A DNA stretch of 64,000 nucleotides. Origin: Marinilabiliaceae bacterium JC040 (GTDB lineage Bacteria; Bacteroidota; Bacteroidia; Bacteroidales; Marinifilaceae). The notes below the pieces were generated by a model. It saw nothing but the letters and a program-made list of their open reading frames with translations, did not search any database and had not been told where the DNA came from. Location of the stretch: positions 186,001 to 250,000 of the forward strand of contig SNAP01000001.1 in assembly GCA_022496785.1 (NCBI GenBank), read 5' to 3'. A program made the position numbers and the translations under genes. Of the stretch, positions 17,223-25,343 are shown one piece after another; the first letter of the stretch is position 1; the number at the start of each line of letters is the position of its first letter.

Positions 17223-18983
17223 TTAATTATATTTATCAAGAAAGGAAGTCAGTGATTCATCAGAACCAACCATTCCGAGCTTCTTTCTTAATCGACTTCT
17301 AGCTACATTAATTGATTTTACACTTTGATTTGTTATTCTTGAAATTTCCTTTGTTGTCATATTCATATGTAATAATAAACACAACCTTCTTTCATTTAAA
17401 GTTAAGTTAGGAAAATCATTAAGAAGATTTTTAAAATACAAACTGCTATTCTCAGACAATAGATCCTCTAATTCTGTATTATCTCCTTGATGTTTAAAAG
17501 TTTGAAGTTTATTAATAATTTTAATAATTTCTTTTCTGGCTTCAGGATTTTTAATATTACATGAAACAACAGATAAACTATCAATAAGTTTATCTATAAG
17601 ATTAGAATATTGATGTTCTTGGAGTTCTTTTAGTTTAAGTATTTCATTCTTAGCCTTAAGTTCAACCTCAATCTTTTCCTTATTCAGAAGATAATTCTTA
17701 AATTCTATTTCTTTAGATTTAAGAAGTTTATCTCTACATGTACAAAAATAATAAAGAAGAGATAAGAGTATTATTATAGAAATAATTATCAACCACAACA
17801 TAGTTCCAAGATTCTTCTCAGCATTTGCGAGTAGAGATTTAGTTTGCTCTTTTTCTAGTTTCCTTTCAATATTAACGACTTTTAAACGAGATTCTTGTTG
17901 AGATAATTTCTCTTCTAATCTCTTATATTGTAATAAAGTTCTATAGGCTTTTGGGTATTCTTTTTTTAAAGAATAAATTTGATGCAAATATGAATAGATT
18001 TGTAATTCTTGATATAAGAATTCTCCCCTAGTATAATAGTATAATGACTTATTAAAAAACTGTATAGCTTTATCGTAATTCTTATACAATTGGAAATAAC
18101 ATATCCCTAATGTAGAGAAATATGAACCTTTTTGTTTTATATTCTTACAAAAAGTTTTTGCCTTTCTCAGATATGAATTAACTTTATTAGGATTATTAGT
18201 TCCAATATATGTATTTGCAATATTCAAATAATATTGACATAAATTCTTATTAACTTTATTTACTACACAAAGATCTATACATTCTTTAAGTAAAATTCTA
18301 GCATTTTTAATATCATTATTTACGTTCTTTATAACTGCAAAATTATTCAAAGCAATAGCTTGCTTCTCAATATTATTTGATTTTCGAGCAAGATCAAAAA
18401 GAGCCTGGAATTTAAGTTCCGCATTTGCATAATCTCTACAGTTATTATAAATATATCCATATAAAGTATATATTTCTAAAAGATTCTTCTCACTATCTAT
18501 ACAATCTTTATCTTTAGAACATTTATCAAGATATTGATATGCAATATCATATTTTAATAGATAGATATATAATCTAGATAGCTTTAGGGAAGATTGAAAA
18601 TACACATCTTTAATTTGATGTTTTATAGATATCCTATTAATAAACTTCTGATAATTAATTGCTTTAGAATATTCAAAACTTATATTCTCATAGAAATTAG
18701 CAAGAAATTTATAAACGGTAAGAAGTTTATTTACTTTATTATCTAATTTATGATTAATTAGACATAAATCAGCATAATATTTTGCTTTAGTAAAATTATT
18801 AGAAGAATATTTCTTAAAAAGATTATAATAAGAATTCGATAGATCTATATTCTTAATTTTACTTATATCTCTAGTAAATCTTTTAGTATCTTCTTTTGCA
18901 CTTAGTATTGAAATACTAAAACAAAATACTAAAGAATAGATAAGATATTTAATTTGAATATCGTATAATTTTATAAAAGTCAT
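17223..18983 (-). CDS. TPR-sensor / transmembrane / LuxR-type HTH regulator
   Basis: About 586 residues from ATG 18983. A hydrophobic N-terminus (about 12-30) exports the sensor part; residues about 40-370 are tetratricopeptide-like helical repeats (for example NNFAVIKN, YLNIANTYIG, STLGICYFQLYKNYDKA). A membrane helix (MLWLIIISIIILLSLLYYF) and a coiled coil follow. The C-terminal HTH reads LTLNERRLCLLLHMNMTTKEISRITNQ and on to NVARSRLRKKLGM. Such proteins sense periplasmic signals and bind DNA from the membrane. A TTG at 19010 would add nine residues but lies inside the -7 promoter box, so it was rejected. The gene sits directly downstream of the protease operon, which makes that operon a candidate target. 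Confidence 0.8.
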   Translation of the reverse strand: MTFIKLYDIQIKYLIYSLVFCFSISILSAKEDTKRFTRDISKIKNIDLSNSYYNLFKKYSSNNFTKAKYYADLCLINHKLDNKVNKLLTVYKFLANFYENISFEYSKAINYQKFINRISIKHQIKDVYFQSSLKLSRLYIYLLKYDIAYQYLDKCSKDKDCIDSEKNLLEIYTLYGYIYNNCRDYANAELKFQALFDLARKSNNIEKQAIALNNFAVIKNVNNDIKNARILLKECIDLCVVNKVNKNLCQYYLNIANTYIGTNNPNKVNSYLRKAKTFCKNIKQKGSYFSTLGICYFQLYKNYDKAIQFFNKSLYYYTRGEFLYQELQIYSYLHQIYSLKKEYPKAYRTLLQYKRLEEKLSQQESRLKVVNIERKLEKEQTKSLLANAEKNLGTMLWLIIISIIILLSLLYYFCTCRDKLLKSKEIEFKNYLLNKEKIEVELKAKNEILKLKELQEHQYSNLIDKLIDSLSVVSCNIKNPEARKEIIKIINKLQTFKHQGDNTELEDLLSENSSLYFKNLLNDFPNLTLNERRLCLLLHMNMTTKEISRITNQSVKSINVARSRLRKKLGMVGSDESLTSFLDKYN

Positions 18984-19007
18984 AATATATATGTTAGCGT
19001 AGACTAA

Positions 19008-19015
19008 CAAAAATA
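19008..19015 (-). promoter_or_regulatory. -7 box for the TPR/HTH regulator gene
   Basis: Minus strand TATTTTTG, an exact TAnnTTTG match, 24 nt upstream of ATG 18983. An inverted repeat TGTTAG-6-CTAACA (18992-19009) overlaps the expected transcription start and could be an autoregulatory site. No clear -33 element. Confidence 0.4.
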
Positions 19016-19093
19016 TACATTTTTTTACAAGATAACCAATATTTACCTCTATCTAATTAACTAAATTTTTTTCTACTATTTTAATATATATAA

Positions 19094-19133
19094 AAAACAC
19101 TTCAAAAGCTCTTTACAACCTATGAAGTGTTTT
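19094..19133 (-). terminator. Terminator of the U32 peptidase gene
   Basis: Perfect 11-bp stem AAAACACTTCA (19094-19104) / TGAAGTGTTTT (19123-19133) with an 18-nt loop. On the minus strand a T-run and TATATA follow the stem. It lies 33 nt beyond the U32 gene's stop codon. Confidence 0.8.
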
Positions 19134-19165
19134 TATTTTAGATTTGTATTTCTATAAAGAAATAT

Positions 19166-20422
19166 CTAGTGTATAGAGTTCACATCAACTTCTACAAATT
19201 TGTAAACTTTATCAGCTTTTCTAATTTTTTCAGGAACTTCAATTGAGAAAATCTGACCCTTTACTGCTTTATCAACTTTCTCATAATCTACTCTAATTTC
19301 TTTTACTGTTATATTTATTACACCTGTATTAGGACCAGTAATCATTATTTCATCACCAACACAAATCTCACCTGTGTTCACATAAAATTCAGCAATCTGT
19401 CTTTTTGAGAAATAATTAGTGTTCTTTGCTATATAAACTTTCTTCTTTGTTGCTAAAGAACCATATACATGAGACCATTCTCCTAAACGTTGACCAAGGT
19501 AATAACCATTCCAAAATCCTCTATTAAAAACAGAAGATAATTTTTCCATCCAAGCATCAATCTTTTCTTGTCCATATGAACCATCACAAATCGATTCTAC
19601 CGCTTCTGAATAAGATTCAACAACTGTCTTTACATATTCTTGTGGTCTCGCTCTTCCTTCTATTTTTAATACTCTTACTCCTGCATCTATCATTTTATTT
19701 AAAAAACCAATAGTGCAAAGATCTTTAGGAGACATGATATATTCATTATCAATATCTAATTCAATATCTTTTTCTTTGTCTTTTACAGTATACTCTCTTC
19801 TACAAACCTGCATACAAGCACCTTTATTTGCAGAAGCATTCATTTCGTGAAGACTTAGATAGCATTTACCTGAGACAGCCATACAAAGAGCTCCATGACA
19901 AAACATCTCAATCTTTATGATTTCACCTTTTGGACCACGTAAATCATCTTCAATAATCTTGTCGTATATGTGTTTTACTTTGTTTAAACTTAATTCTCTA
20001 GCTAAAACCACAACATCAGCAAATTTTGAGAAGAATTTTACAGCTTCGTAATTAGAGATATTACATTGTGTAGAAATATGTACTTCTACACCTACTTCAT
20101 AAGCATATTGAATTGCAGCTAAATCAGAAGCAATAATTGCAGTTAAACCAGATTCTTTAGCAGCATCAATAGTATCACGCATTTTATCAAGTTCAGAATC
20201 ATACATCACAGTATTAACCGTTAAATACGATTTTATATTATGCTCTTGACAAATACCAACAATTTTATGAAGGTCCTTATTTGTAAAATTATTAGCAGAA
20301 CGTGAACGCATATTAAGTCCTGTTACTCCAAAATAAATTGAATCTGCTCCTGCTTTAATTGCTGCCATTAAGGATTCATATGATCCTACTGGAGCCATTA
20401 TCTCTATATCACTTCTTTTCAT
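19166..20422 (-). CDS. U32 family peptidase-like protein (TrhP/RlhA type RNA hydroxylation)
   Basis: 418 residues. The U32 signature is intact: EMFCHGALCMAVSGKC followed by YLSLHEMNAS and GACMQVCRREY, giving the cluster of cysteines that in characterised relatives is needed for tRNA U34 or 23S rRNA C2501 hydroxylation. The N-terminal two thirds form a TIM-barrel-like domain starting IEIMAPVGSYESLMAAIKAGAD, and a beta-barrel domain (about 330-410) closes the protein. Collagenase-type peptidase activity is reported for some family members, but the RNA-modification role is better supported for this layout. The gene is divergent from frr with its own promoter box and terminator. Confidence 0.85.
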   Translation of the reverse strand: MKRSDIEIMAPVGSYESLMAAIKAGADSIYFGVTGLNMRSRSANNFTNKDLHKIVGICQEHNIKSYLTVNTVMYDSELDKMRDTIDAAKESGLTAIIASDLAAIQYAYEVGVEVHISTQCNISNYEAVKFFSKFADVVVLARELSLNKVKHIYDKIIEDDLRGPKGEIIKIEMFCHGALCMAVSGKCYLSLHEMNASANKGACMQVCRREYTVKDKEKDIELDIDNEYIMSPKDLCTIGFLNKMIDAGVRVLKIEGRARPQEYVKTVVESYSEAVESICDGSYGQEKIDAWMEKLSSVFNRGFWNGYYLGQRLGEWSHVYGSLATKKKVYIAKNTNYFSKRQIAEFYVNTGEICVGDEIMITGPNTGVINITVKEIRVDYEKVDKAVKGQIFSIEVPEKIRKADKVYKFVEVDVNSIH

Positions 20423-20444
20423 ATCTATCTCATTAATTTTGCTT

Positions 20445-20452
20445 CAAAAATA
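20445..20452 (-). promoter_or_regulatory. -7 box for the U32 gene
   Basis: Minus strand TATTTTTG, an exact TAnnTTTG match, 22 nt upstream of the ATG at 20422. The -33 region is not consensus. Confidence 0.4.
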
Positions 20453-20476
20453 CAATCAATTAGTTAATATATCACA

Positions 20477-20507
20477 TTTTAGACATTCATTTTTTTTCTT
20501 AACTTTG
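20477..20507 (+). promoter_or_regulatory. Promoter of frr
   Basis: TAACTTTG at 20500-20507 matches TAnnTTTG exactly; a TTTT (-33-like) lies 19 nt upstream at about 20477-20480. The leader to the ATG at 20544 would be about 30 nt. Confidence 0.55.
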
Positions 20508-20543
20508 TATATATATTAATGTTTAAACCTAAATCGTGAAATT

Positions 20544-21107
20544 ATGAATGATGAAGTTCAGTTATATATAGAAGATGCAACAGAGAGAATGGACAAAGCT
20601 CTTTCTCATCTAGGAGATGAATTAAGTATTATTCGTGCTGGAAAAGCAAATCCAAAAATTCTTAGTGGTGTAATGGTTGATTATTATGGATCGTTAACTC
20701 CTCTTGCACAAGTTGCTAATGTTTCTGTACCTGATCCAAGAACTATAGCAATACAACCTTGGGAGAAAGCAATGATTCAACCTATAGAAACTGCATTAAT
20801 AAATTCTAATCTAGGACTGAATCCTGATAATAATGGTGAAATTATTCGTTTAAGTATTCCTGCATTAACAGAAGAGAGAAGACGTGATCTTGTGAAACAA
20901 TGTAAAGGACTTCTTGAAAATGCTAAAGTAAGTATTAGAAATGCTCGTAGAGATGCTAATGATAATCTTAAGAAACTTATTAAAGAAGGTCTTGCTGAAG
21001 ATTTAGAAAAAGACGCTGAAGCAAATGTTCAAAAACTAACTGATGACTTCAATAAAAAAGCTGACGCTTTATTAGTTGATAAAGAAAAAGAAATAATGAC
21101 TATATAA
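20544..21107 (+). CDS. frr: Ribosome recycling factor
   Basis: 187 residues, the normal length. With EF-G it splits the post-termination ribosome into subunits. The sequence is a clear RRF: it opens in a long helix (DATERMDKALSHLGDELSIIRAGKANP), has the beta domain hinge YYGSLTPLAQVANVSVPDPRT and AIQPWEK, LNPDNNGEIIRLSIPALTEERR, and ends in two long helices (NARRDANDNLKKL, AEANVQKLTDDFNKK). A promoter lies upstream and a strong bidirectional terminator follows, so it is probably monocistronic. In many bacteria frr follows pyrH; here pyrH is not adjacent. Confidence 0.97.
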   Translation: MNDEVQLYIEDATERMDKALSHLGDELSIIRAGKANPKILSGVMVDYYGSLTPLAQVANVSVPDPRTIAIQPWEKAMIQPIETALINSNLGLNPDNNGEIIRLSIPALTEERRRDLVKQCKGLLENAKVSIRNARRDANDNLKKLIKEGLAEDLEKDAEANVQKLTDDFNKKADALLVDKEKEIMTI

Positions 21108-21126
21108 TAGTTAAACATCATACATT

Positions 21127-21160
21127 AAAAAAAGTTGCATATAAATATGCAACTTTTTTT
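21127..21160. terminator. Bidirectional terminator between frr and the ompA-like gene
   Basis: Stem GTTGCATA / TATGCAAC with a TAAA loop, flanked by seven A on the left and seven T on the right, so it works as a rho-independent terminator in both directions. Confidence 0.92.
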
Positions 21161-21167
21161 ATATCTA

Positions 21168-22112
21168 TTAATTCTCTAGAATTTTAAATACTTCATCTAA
21201 TTTAGGAGTTAAAATTATTTCTGTTCTCCTATTTCTAGCGCGAGAATATTGAGTTTTCTTATTCGAAACAGGACAATATTTACTACGTCCTGCAGCAGTT
21301 AATCTGTGAGGATTAATTCCTTTATTTTTTATTAATATTCTTATAATTGAAGTTGATCTCTTAACACTTAAGTCCCAATTATCATATATCATTGAATTCC
21401 TCTTATAAGGGATATCATCTGTATGCCCTTCAACCATTATATTAATATCTTTATTCTTTGCTAAGACATTAGAAAGATTTAATAAAGCTTTCTTACCTTT
21501 TTCTCCTACTTTCCAACTTCCTGATTTAAAAAGCAATTTTTCTTGTACTGAGACATATACCTTACCATTCTTAATATCAACAGACAGTCCTTGTTTTCTA
21601 AATCCAAGTAAAGCTTTACTTACTTTCGCCTTTAAATCGTTAACGGCATCGTCTTTACGTTTTAAAGCTTCTTGTAATTCTTTTAATCTTTTTTGCTCAG
21701 CAAGTCTAATATTTTCAGAAACCTCAAGTTTATTTTCTCTTTCAACAAGAGCTATATTTGCATCTTTTACTTTTTTAAGAAGTCTTTTTACCTCTTCTGT
21801 ATTTAAATTAGAAGAATCTGGACGAGCTCCTGATTCTAACTTCAGACGTTCTATTTCATCAAGAAGCTGTAATCTTGCTTCCTCAAGTTTTTTTGTATTT
21901 TTCTCTGCTACTACAGTCTTTCCTTCTAGTTTCCTGTTGTTTAATTGAAGTTCATTTAATTTTTCTTTTAAAACTCTATTTTCTTCAAGAGTTTTCTCAT
22001 GTCTTTCTATTACTCTATCATAATCTTCTTTCATAAAAGAATATTTCTGAGAAGGTACACAAGACGACACTAACACAACAAGTCCTAGGACATATAAGGT
22101 AGATTGTTTCAT
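21168..22112 (-). CDS. OmpA-family lipoprotein with coiled-coil linker
   Basis: 314 residues. A lipoprotein signal ends VLVSSC (Cys18). Residues about 25-165 are a long charged coiled coil, and about 180-305 form an OmpA-like peptidoglycan-binding domain with LLFKSGSWKVGEKGKKAL, VEGHTDDIPYKRN and NRRTEIILTP. It should be anchored in the outer membrane and bind peptidoglycan, with the coiled coil as a spacer. Its ATG overlaps the kdsB stop codon (TAATG), so it is translationally coupled to the KDO pathway gene, in an operon that starts with bactofilin. All three products concern the cell envelope. Confidence 0.88.
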   Translation of the reverse strand: MKQSTLYVLGLVVLVSSCVPSQKYSFMKEDYDRVIERHEKTLEENRVLKEKLNELQLNNRKLEGKTVVAEKNTKKLEEARLQLLDEIERLKLESGARPDSSNLNTEEVKRLLKKVKDANIALVERENKLEVSENIRLAEQKRLKELQEALKRKDDAVNDLKAKVSKALLGFRKQGLSVDIKNGKVYVSVQEKLLFKSGSWKVGEKGKKALLNLSNVLAKNKDINIMVEGHTDDIPYKRNSMIYDNWDLSVKRSTSIIRILIKNKGINPHRLTAAGRSKYCPVSNKKTQYSRARNRRTEIILTPKLDEVFKILEN

Positions 22113-22858
22113 TATAGTAGATTCATTTGTTTAACTTTATTAAGATCCTCTGGAGTATCAATACCAATAGATTCAATATCTGTTATTGCAGTTTGAATAG
22201 TAAATCCATTCTCTAACCACCTTAATTGTTCCAATGATTCAGACATCTCTAATTTTGACATTGGAAGATTAGCTATTTCTCCTAAAACAGAACTCTTATA
22301 TGCATACATTCCTATATGCTTATAATAATCATGGTTCTCTAGCCAAAAAGATTCTTCAACCCCTCTTTGATAAGGTATTGGGAAACGACTAAAATACAAG
22401 GCTTTACCATATATAGAACGTACAAGCTTTACTTTATTAATATCAAGTAATTCATCAACAGAATCAATTTTCTTAGCTAAAGTAGCAATATCTACATTAG
22501 GAGAATTGAAACAATCTTTAAGTGAATTAATTTGATCTGCTTGTATAAAAGGTTCATCTCCTTGAATATTTATAATAACATCAAAAACATCACCTTCCTT
22601 TGTAATAATATCGTAAGCCTCTTTAACTCTATCCGTTCCACTTTTATGCTTATCAGATGTCATAACAACCTTACCTCCAAAACCTTGAACAGCATCAAAT
22701 ATTCTATTATCATCTGTAGCCACCCACACATCATCAAGAATAGAACTAACTTGTTCATAAACTCTCTGAATCATTGTTTTTCCATTGATATCTACTAAAG
22801 GTTTGCCTGGAAATCTTGTAGACGCATACCTAGCAGGTATTATTCCGATAAACTTCAT
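22112..22858 (-). CDS. kdsB: 3-deoxy-manno-octulosonate cytidylyltransferase (CMP-KDO synthetase)
   Basis: 248 residues, standard length. It activates KDO with CTP to give CMP-KDO for lipopolysaccharide inner core. Family motifs are IIPARYASTRFPGKPL (nucleotide-binding loop), VWVATDDNRI, HKSGTDRV, INIQGDEPFI (catalytic acidic residues), RFPIPYQR, YKHIGMYAYK, LEMSESLEQLRWLENG and, near the C-terminus, ESIGIDTPEDL. Its presence shows a Gram-negative envelope with a KDO-containing core. It lies 25 nt after the bactofilin gene and overlaps the OmpA-like gene by one base. Confidence 0.96.
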   Translation of the reverse strand: MKFIGIIPARYASTRFPGKPLVDINGKTMIQRVYEQVSSILDDVWVATDDNRIFDAVQGFGGKVVMTSDKHKSGTDRVKEAYDIITKEGDVFDVIINIQGDEPFIQADQINSLKDCFNSPNVDIATLAKKIDSVDELLDINKVKLVRSIYGKALYFSRFPIPYQRGVEESFWLENHDYYKHIGMYAYKSSVLGEIANLPMSKLEMSESLEQLRWLENGFTIQTAITDIESIGIDTPEDLNKVKQMNLL

Positions 22859-22883
22859 TTTAGTTATTAATAGTTAAGTATTA

Positions 22884-23249
22884 CTATTTATCTTTTGATT
22901 TAGGAGCACTTGTACTAGACATTTTACAATTACCATTGAAAATAATACCTGGTTCTACTTGTAATCTTTTAGTCTCGATATCACCTTCGATATTTGCTTT
23001 ACTTTTCAAAGTTACAATATCATCAGCTACAATATTACCTTTTACTGTACCAAGAACTTCAATATTATTACACTTAATATTTCCTTTTATAAGTCCTTTC
23101 TCCCCTATAAAAATTCTACCAACAGAAGTTAAATTTCCGTTTAATGTTCCATCTATTCTAATATCACTGTTTGATACAAAATCTCCAGTAATAACTGATT
23201 TCTCACAAATGATATTCACATTATATGATTGAGAATCTGTCTTTGCCAT
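22884..23249 (-). CDS. Bactofilin-type polymer-forming protein
   Basis: 121 residues of repeating short beta strands with alternating hydrophobics (VITGDFVSNSDIRIDGTLNG, FIGEKGLIKGNIKCNNIEV, GTVKGNIVADDIVTLKSKA, NIEGDIETKRLQV), the right-handed beta-helix pattern of bactofilins. They self-assemble into membrane-associated filaments that place cell-wall or envelope enzymes. The tail (STSAPKSKDK) is short and basic. As first gene of the operon with kdsB and an OmpA-like lipoprotein it has a near-perfect promoter 31 nt upstream. Confidence 0.87.
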   Translation of the reverse strand: MAKTDSQSYNVNIICEKSVITGDFVSNSDIRIDGTLNGNLTSVGRIFIGEKGLIKGNIKCNNIEVLGTVKGNIVADDIVTLKSKANIEGDIETKRLQVEPGIIFNGNCKMSSTSAPKSKDK

Positions 23250-23279
23250 AATTTTCGTTTTTTTGTTAATTGATTTTTA

Positions 23280-23310
23280 CAAATATAAAGAATGAATTTT
23301 TGAATACAAA
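23280..23310 (-). promoter_or_regulatory. Consensus promoter of the bactofilin-kdsB-ompA operon
   Basis: On the minus strand, TTTG (23307-23310), exactly 19 nt, then TATATTTG (23280-23287): a perfect match to the Bacteroidota TTTG-n19-TAnnTTTG promoter. The -33 element overlaps the U-run of the fabH terminator. Confidence 0.8.
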
Positions 23311-23336
23311 AAAAGGGAAGTTGTTTAACTTCCCTT
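23307..23336 (-). terminator. Terminator after fabH
   Basis: Perfect 10-bp stem AAGGGAAGTT (23313-23322) / AACTTCCCTT (23327-23336) with a GTTT loop, followed on the minus strand by seven T. It lies 23 nt beyond the fabH stop codon. Confidence 0.92.
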
Positions 23337-23359
23337 ATTTATAGATTGATTAATATTTT

Positions 23360-24358
23360 TTATTTACCGTTATATCCCCATTTCATATAAATGGTTCCCC
23401 AAGTAAATCCAGCTCCAAAAGCAGATAAAATAATATTATCTCCTTTTTTCAATTTATCTTCCCATTGTGATAAACATAAAGGAATTGTTGCTGCTGTTGT
23501 ATTACCAAAATTTTGGATATTAATCATTACTTTTTCTTTAGGTAACTCCATTCTTTTAGCAGTTGCCTCGATGATTCTCATATTTGCTTGGTGAGGAACT
23601 AACCAATCAACATCATCAGAAGTAAGATTATTGTTTTTCATTATTTCTACAGAAACATCTGCCATATCAGAAACGGCCGCTTTAAATACAGGTCTTCCAT
23701 CTTGGAAAATATAATGTTCTCTGTTTTTAATTGTTTCTTCAGAAGCTGGTTTTACTGAACCTCCAGCTTTCATGTGTAAGTATTTTCTTCCTGAACCATC
23801 TACTCTAAGAATAGAATCTTTAATTCCATAATCCTCAGAAGTAGGTTCTAAAAGAATAGCTGCCGCTCCATCACCAAAGATTGGGCAAGTTGCTCTATCT
23901 TGATAATCAACTATTGACGACATTTTCTCTGCACCGACTACGATTACTTTTTTGAACTGTCCTGACTCAACATATCTTCTCGCAGTTTCTAACGAAAAAA
24001 TAAATCCCGAACAACCAGCATTAATATCAAAACTAAACGCGTTTCTAATTCCTACTTTATCAGAGATGATATTAGCGTTGGCTGGGAAATGCATATCTGG
24101 TGTAACAGTTGCACAAATAACCAAATCGATTTCGTCAACTGAAGTATTTGTTTTTTTTAATAAATCTTCAATTGCTTTGGCTCCTAAATCAGAACTTCCT
24201 TGTCCTTCACCTTTAAGAATCCTTCTTTCTTTGATACCAATTCTGGTCATAATCCACTCATCCGAGGTGTCAACCATTGTACTTAACTCATCATTAGTAA
24301 GTATATAGTCAGGGACATATGAACCAATACCGGTAATAACTGCATTTGGTCTTTCCAT
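23360..24358 (-). CDS. fabH: 3-oxoacyl-ACP synthase III
   Basis: 332 residues. It condenses acetyl-CoA (or another short acyl-CoA) with malonyl-ACP to start fatty-acid synthesis. The catalytic triad is visible: Cys116 in INAGCSGF, His256 in PHQANMRI and Asn286 in [27 protein letters not shown] near the N-terminus and [10 protein letters not shown] near the end are family signatures. It is third in the order DUF177-rpmF-fabH, a widely conserved arrangement; plsX, which normally lies between rpmF and fabH, is absent here. A 127-nt spacer with a strong minus-strand hairpin separates it from rpmF. Confidence 0.95.
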   Translation of the reverse strand: MERPNAVITGIGSYVPDYILTNDELSTMVDTSDEWIMTRIGIKERRILKGEGQGSSDLGAKAIEDLLKKTNTSVDEIDLVICATVTPDMHFPANANIISDKVGIRNAFSFDINAGCSGFIFSLETARRYVESGQFKKVIVVGAEKMSSIVDYQDRATCPIFGDGAAAILLEPTSEDYGIKDSILRVDGSGRKYLHMKAGGSVKPASEETIKNREHYIFQDGRPVFKAAVSDMADVSVEIMKNNNLTSDDVDWLVPHQANMRIIEATAKRMELPKEKVMINIQNFGNTTAATIPLCLSQWEDKLKKGDNIILSAFGAGFTWGTIYMKWGYNGK

Positions 24359-24424
24359 ATTTTCTATATTTAAAAATAAATCCGAACCCTACTGACCAAC
24401 TTCACTTTTTATTGATACAAAGAC

Positions 24425-24448
24425 AGCCCCTATGGAAACACAGGAGCT
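24425..24448 (-). promoter_or_regulatory. RNA hairpin in the rpmF-fabH spacer
   Basis: Read on the minus strand, AGCTCCTGTG and CATAGGGGCT pair over 10 bp (eight Watson-Crick and two G-U pairs) around a UUUC loop. The plus strand would have two mismatches at the wobble positions, so the structure belongs to the rpmF-fabH transcript. No T-run follows, so it is not a standard terminator; an attenuator, protein site or processing site is possible. Confidence 0.5.
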
Positions 24449-24485
24449 TTCTTATATTTTAATACTAAAACATATTTTAGTAAGA

Positions 24486-24671
24486 TTATGCAACAACTTC
24501 TTTTTCAATTGCTAACTTTCCTCTGTAGTAACCACATTCAGGACATACAGTATGGTATTTTACTGCAGCACCACAATTTGAACAATTAGCTAGAGTAACT
24601 GGAGTCACTTTATGATGTGTTCTTCTCTTATCTCTTCTTGTCTTCGATGTTTTGTGTTTTGGATGTGCCAT
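24486..24671 (-). CDS. rpmF: Large-subunit ribosomal protein L32
   Basis: 61 residues beginning MAHPKHKTSKTRRDKRR, the standard bL32 N-terminus. The zinc-ribbon cysteines are kept (CSNCGA and CPECGYY), so this is the zinc-binding form. It follows the DUF177 gene by 16 nt, the classical yceD-rpmF pair, and precedes fabH in the same direction, linking ribosome and lipid synthesis genes. Confidence 0.97.
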   Translation of the reverse strand: MAHPKHKTSKTRRDKRRTHHKVTPVTLANCSNCGAAVKYHTVCPECGYYRGKLAIEKEVVA

Positions 24672-24687
24672 TTTTCTCTCCTATTTA

Positions 24688-25218
24688 TTAATTATTAATC
24701 AATTTTTTCAATTCTGCCCACCTTGGGTCTATTTTCTCTTCTGGTTCTGGTATATAACCTTCCAGTTCTTCAATCATTTGTTCATTACAAGTACTTTCCC
24801 CATTTATTTCAGGGTGTATTGTTCTGAGGGGTAAATTTAATTGAAACATTTCATAAAATGTGTCTTTTAAATCAATAAAATCAGAATCATTTGATAATAT
24901 TAACAAATCATCAGACAATTCCTCATTTTTATCACCATTTTTTACAAAGAATTTACTCTCTGCAAGAAACGGCATATCAAATGTATCTAAACATCTATCA
25001 CAGATAGCCTGATAATGACCTTCTAAATTGATTATTAATGTCATTAATAATTCTGTCTTCTCCAATTTGACTGTAGCTTTTAAGGAAGCTATAGTATCTC
25101 TTGTTTCACTAAATAGATTAAAGAACTCATTATCAAGAGTAAAATCATATTCATAAACTCCTACTTTTAGTCCTTTTAACGGTATCTTATACATGCTATC
25201 TTTCTCTATGTCTCTCAT
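24688..25218 (-). CDS. DUF177 (YceD-like) protein
   Basis: 176 residues. The conserved core is present: IPLKGLKVGVYEYDF at the start, CDRCLDTFDMP (CxxC pair), and an acidic middle with SDDLLILSNDSDFIDL and LPLRTIHPE. DUF177 proteins lie directly upstream of rpmF in most bacteria and are implicated in 23S rRNA or ribosome-assembly processes, although the biochemistry is limited. ATG 25218 was used; Met9 at 25194 is an alternative that would give a longer leader from the promoter box at 25232. Confidence 0.88.
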   Translation of the reverse strand: MRDIEKDSMYKIPLKGLKVGVYEYDFTLDNEFFNLFSETRDTIASLKATVKLEKTELLMTLIINLEGHYQAICDRCLDTFDMPFLAESKFFVKNGDKNEELSDDLLILSNDSDFIDLKDTFYEMFQLNLPLRTIHPEINGESTCNEQMIEELEGYIPEPEEKIDPRWAELKKLINN

Positions 25219-25231
25219 ATCAAAAACTTTG

Positions 25232-25239
25232 CAAAAATA
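25232..25239 (-). promoter_or_regulatory. -7 box for the DUF177-rpmF-fabH operon
   Basis: Minus strand TATTTTTG, an exact TAnnTTTG match, 13 nt upstream of ATG 25218. The -33 region is not consensus, so confidence is moderate. Confidence 0.4.
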
Positions 25240-25343
25240 TAAAATATTACCACATCACACATATTATTTTGACTTTTTTTGATTTTTTTGTGTTTTTTGA
25301 TATAAAGATCATTTATATATATGAAGGGAAATACTCACTTTTA

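Noticed and set aside
18984-19010. TTG start for the TPR/HTH regulator
   Set aside because: It falls in an exact TAnnTTTG box; ATG 18983 begins a normal hydrophobic signal segment.
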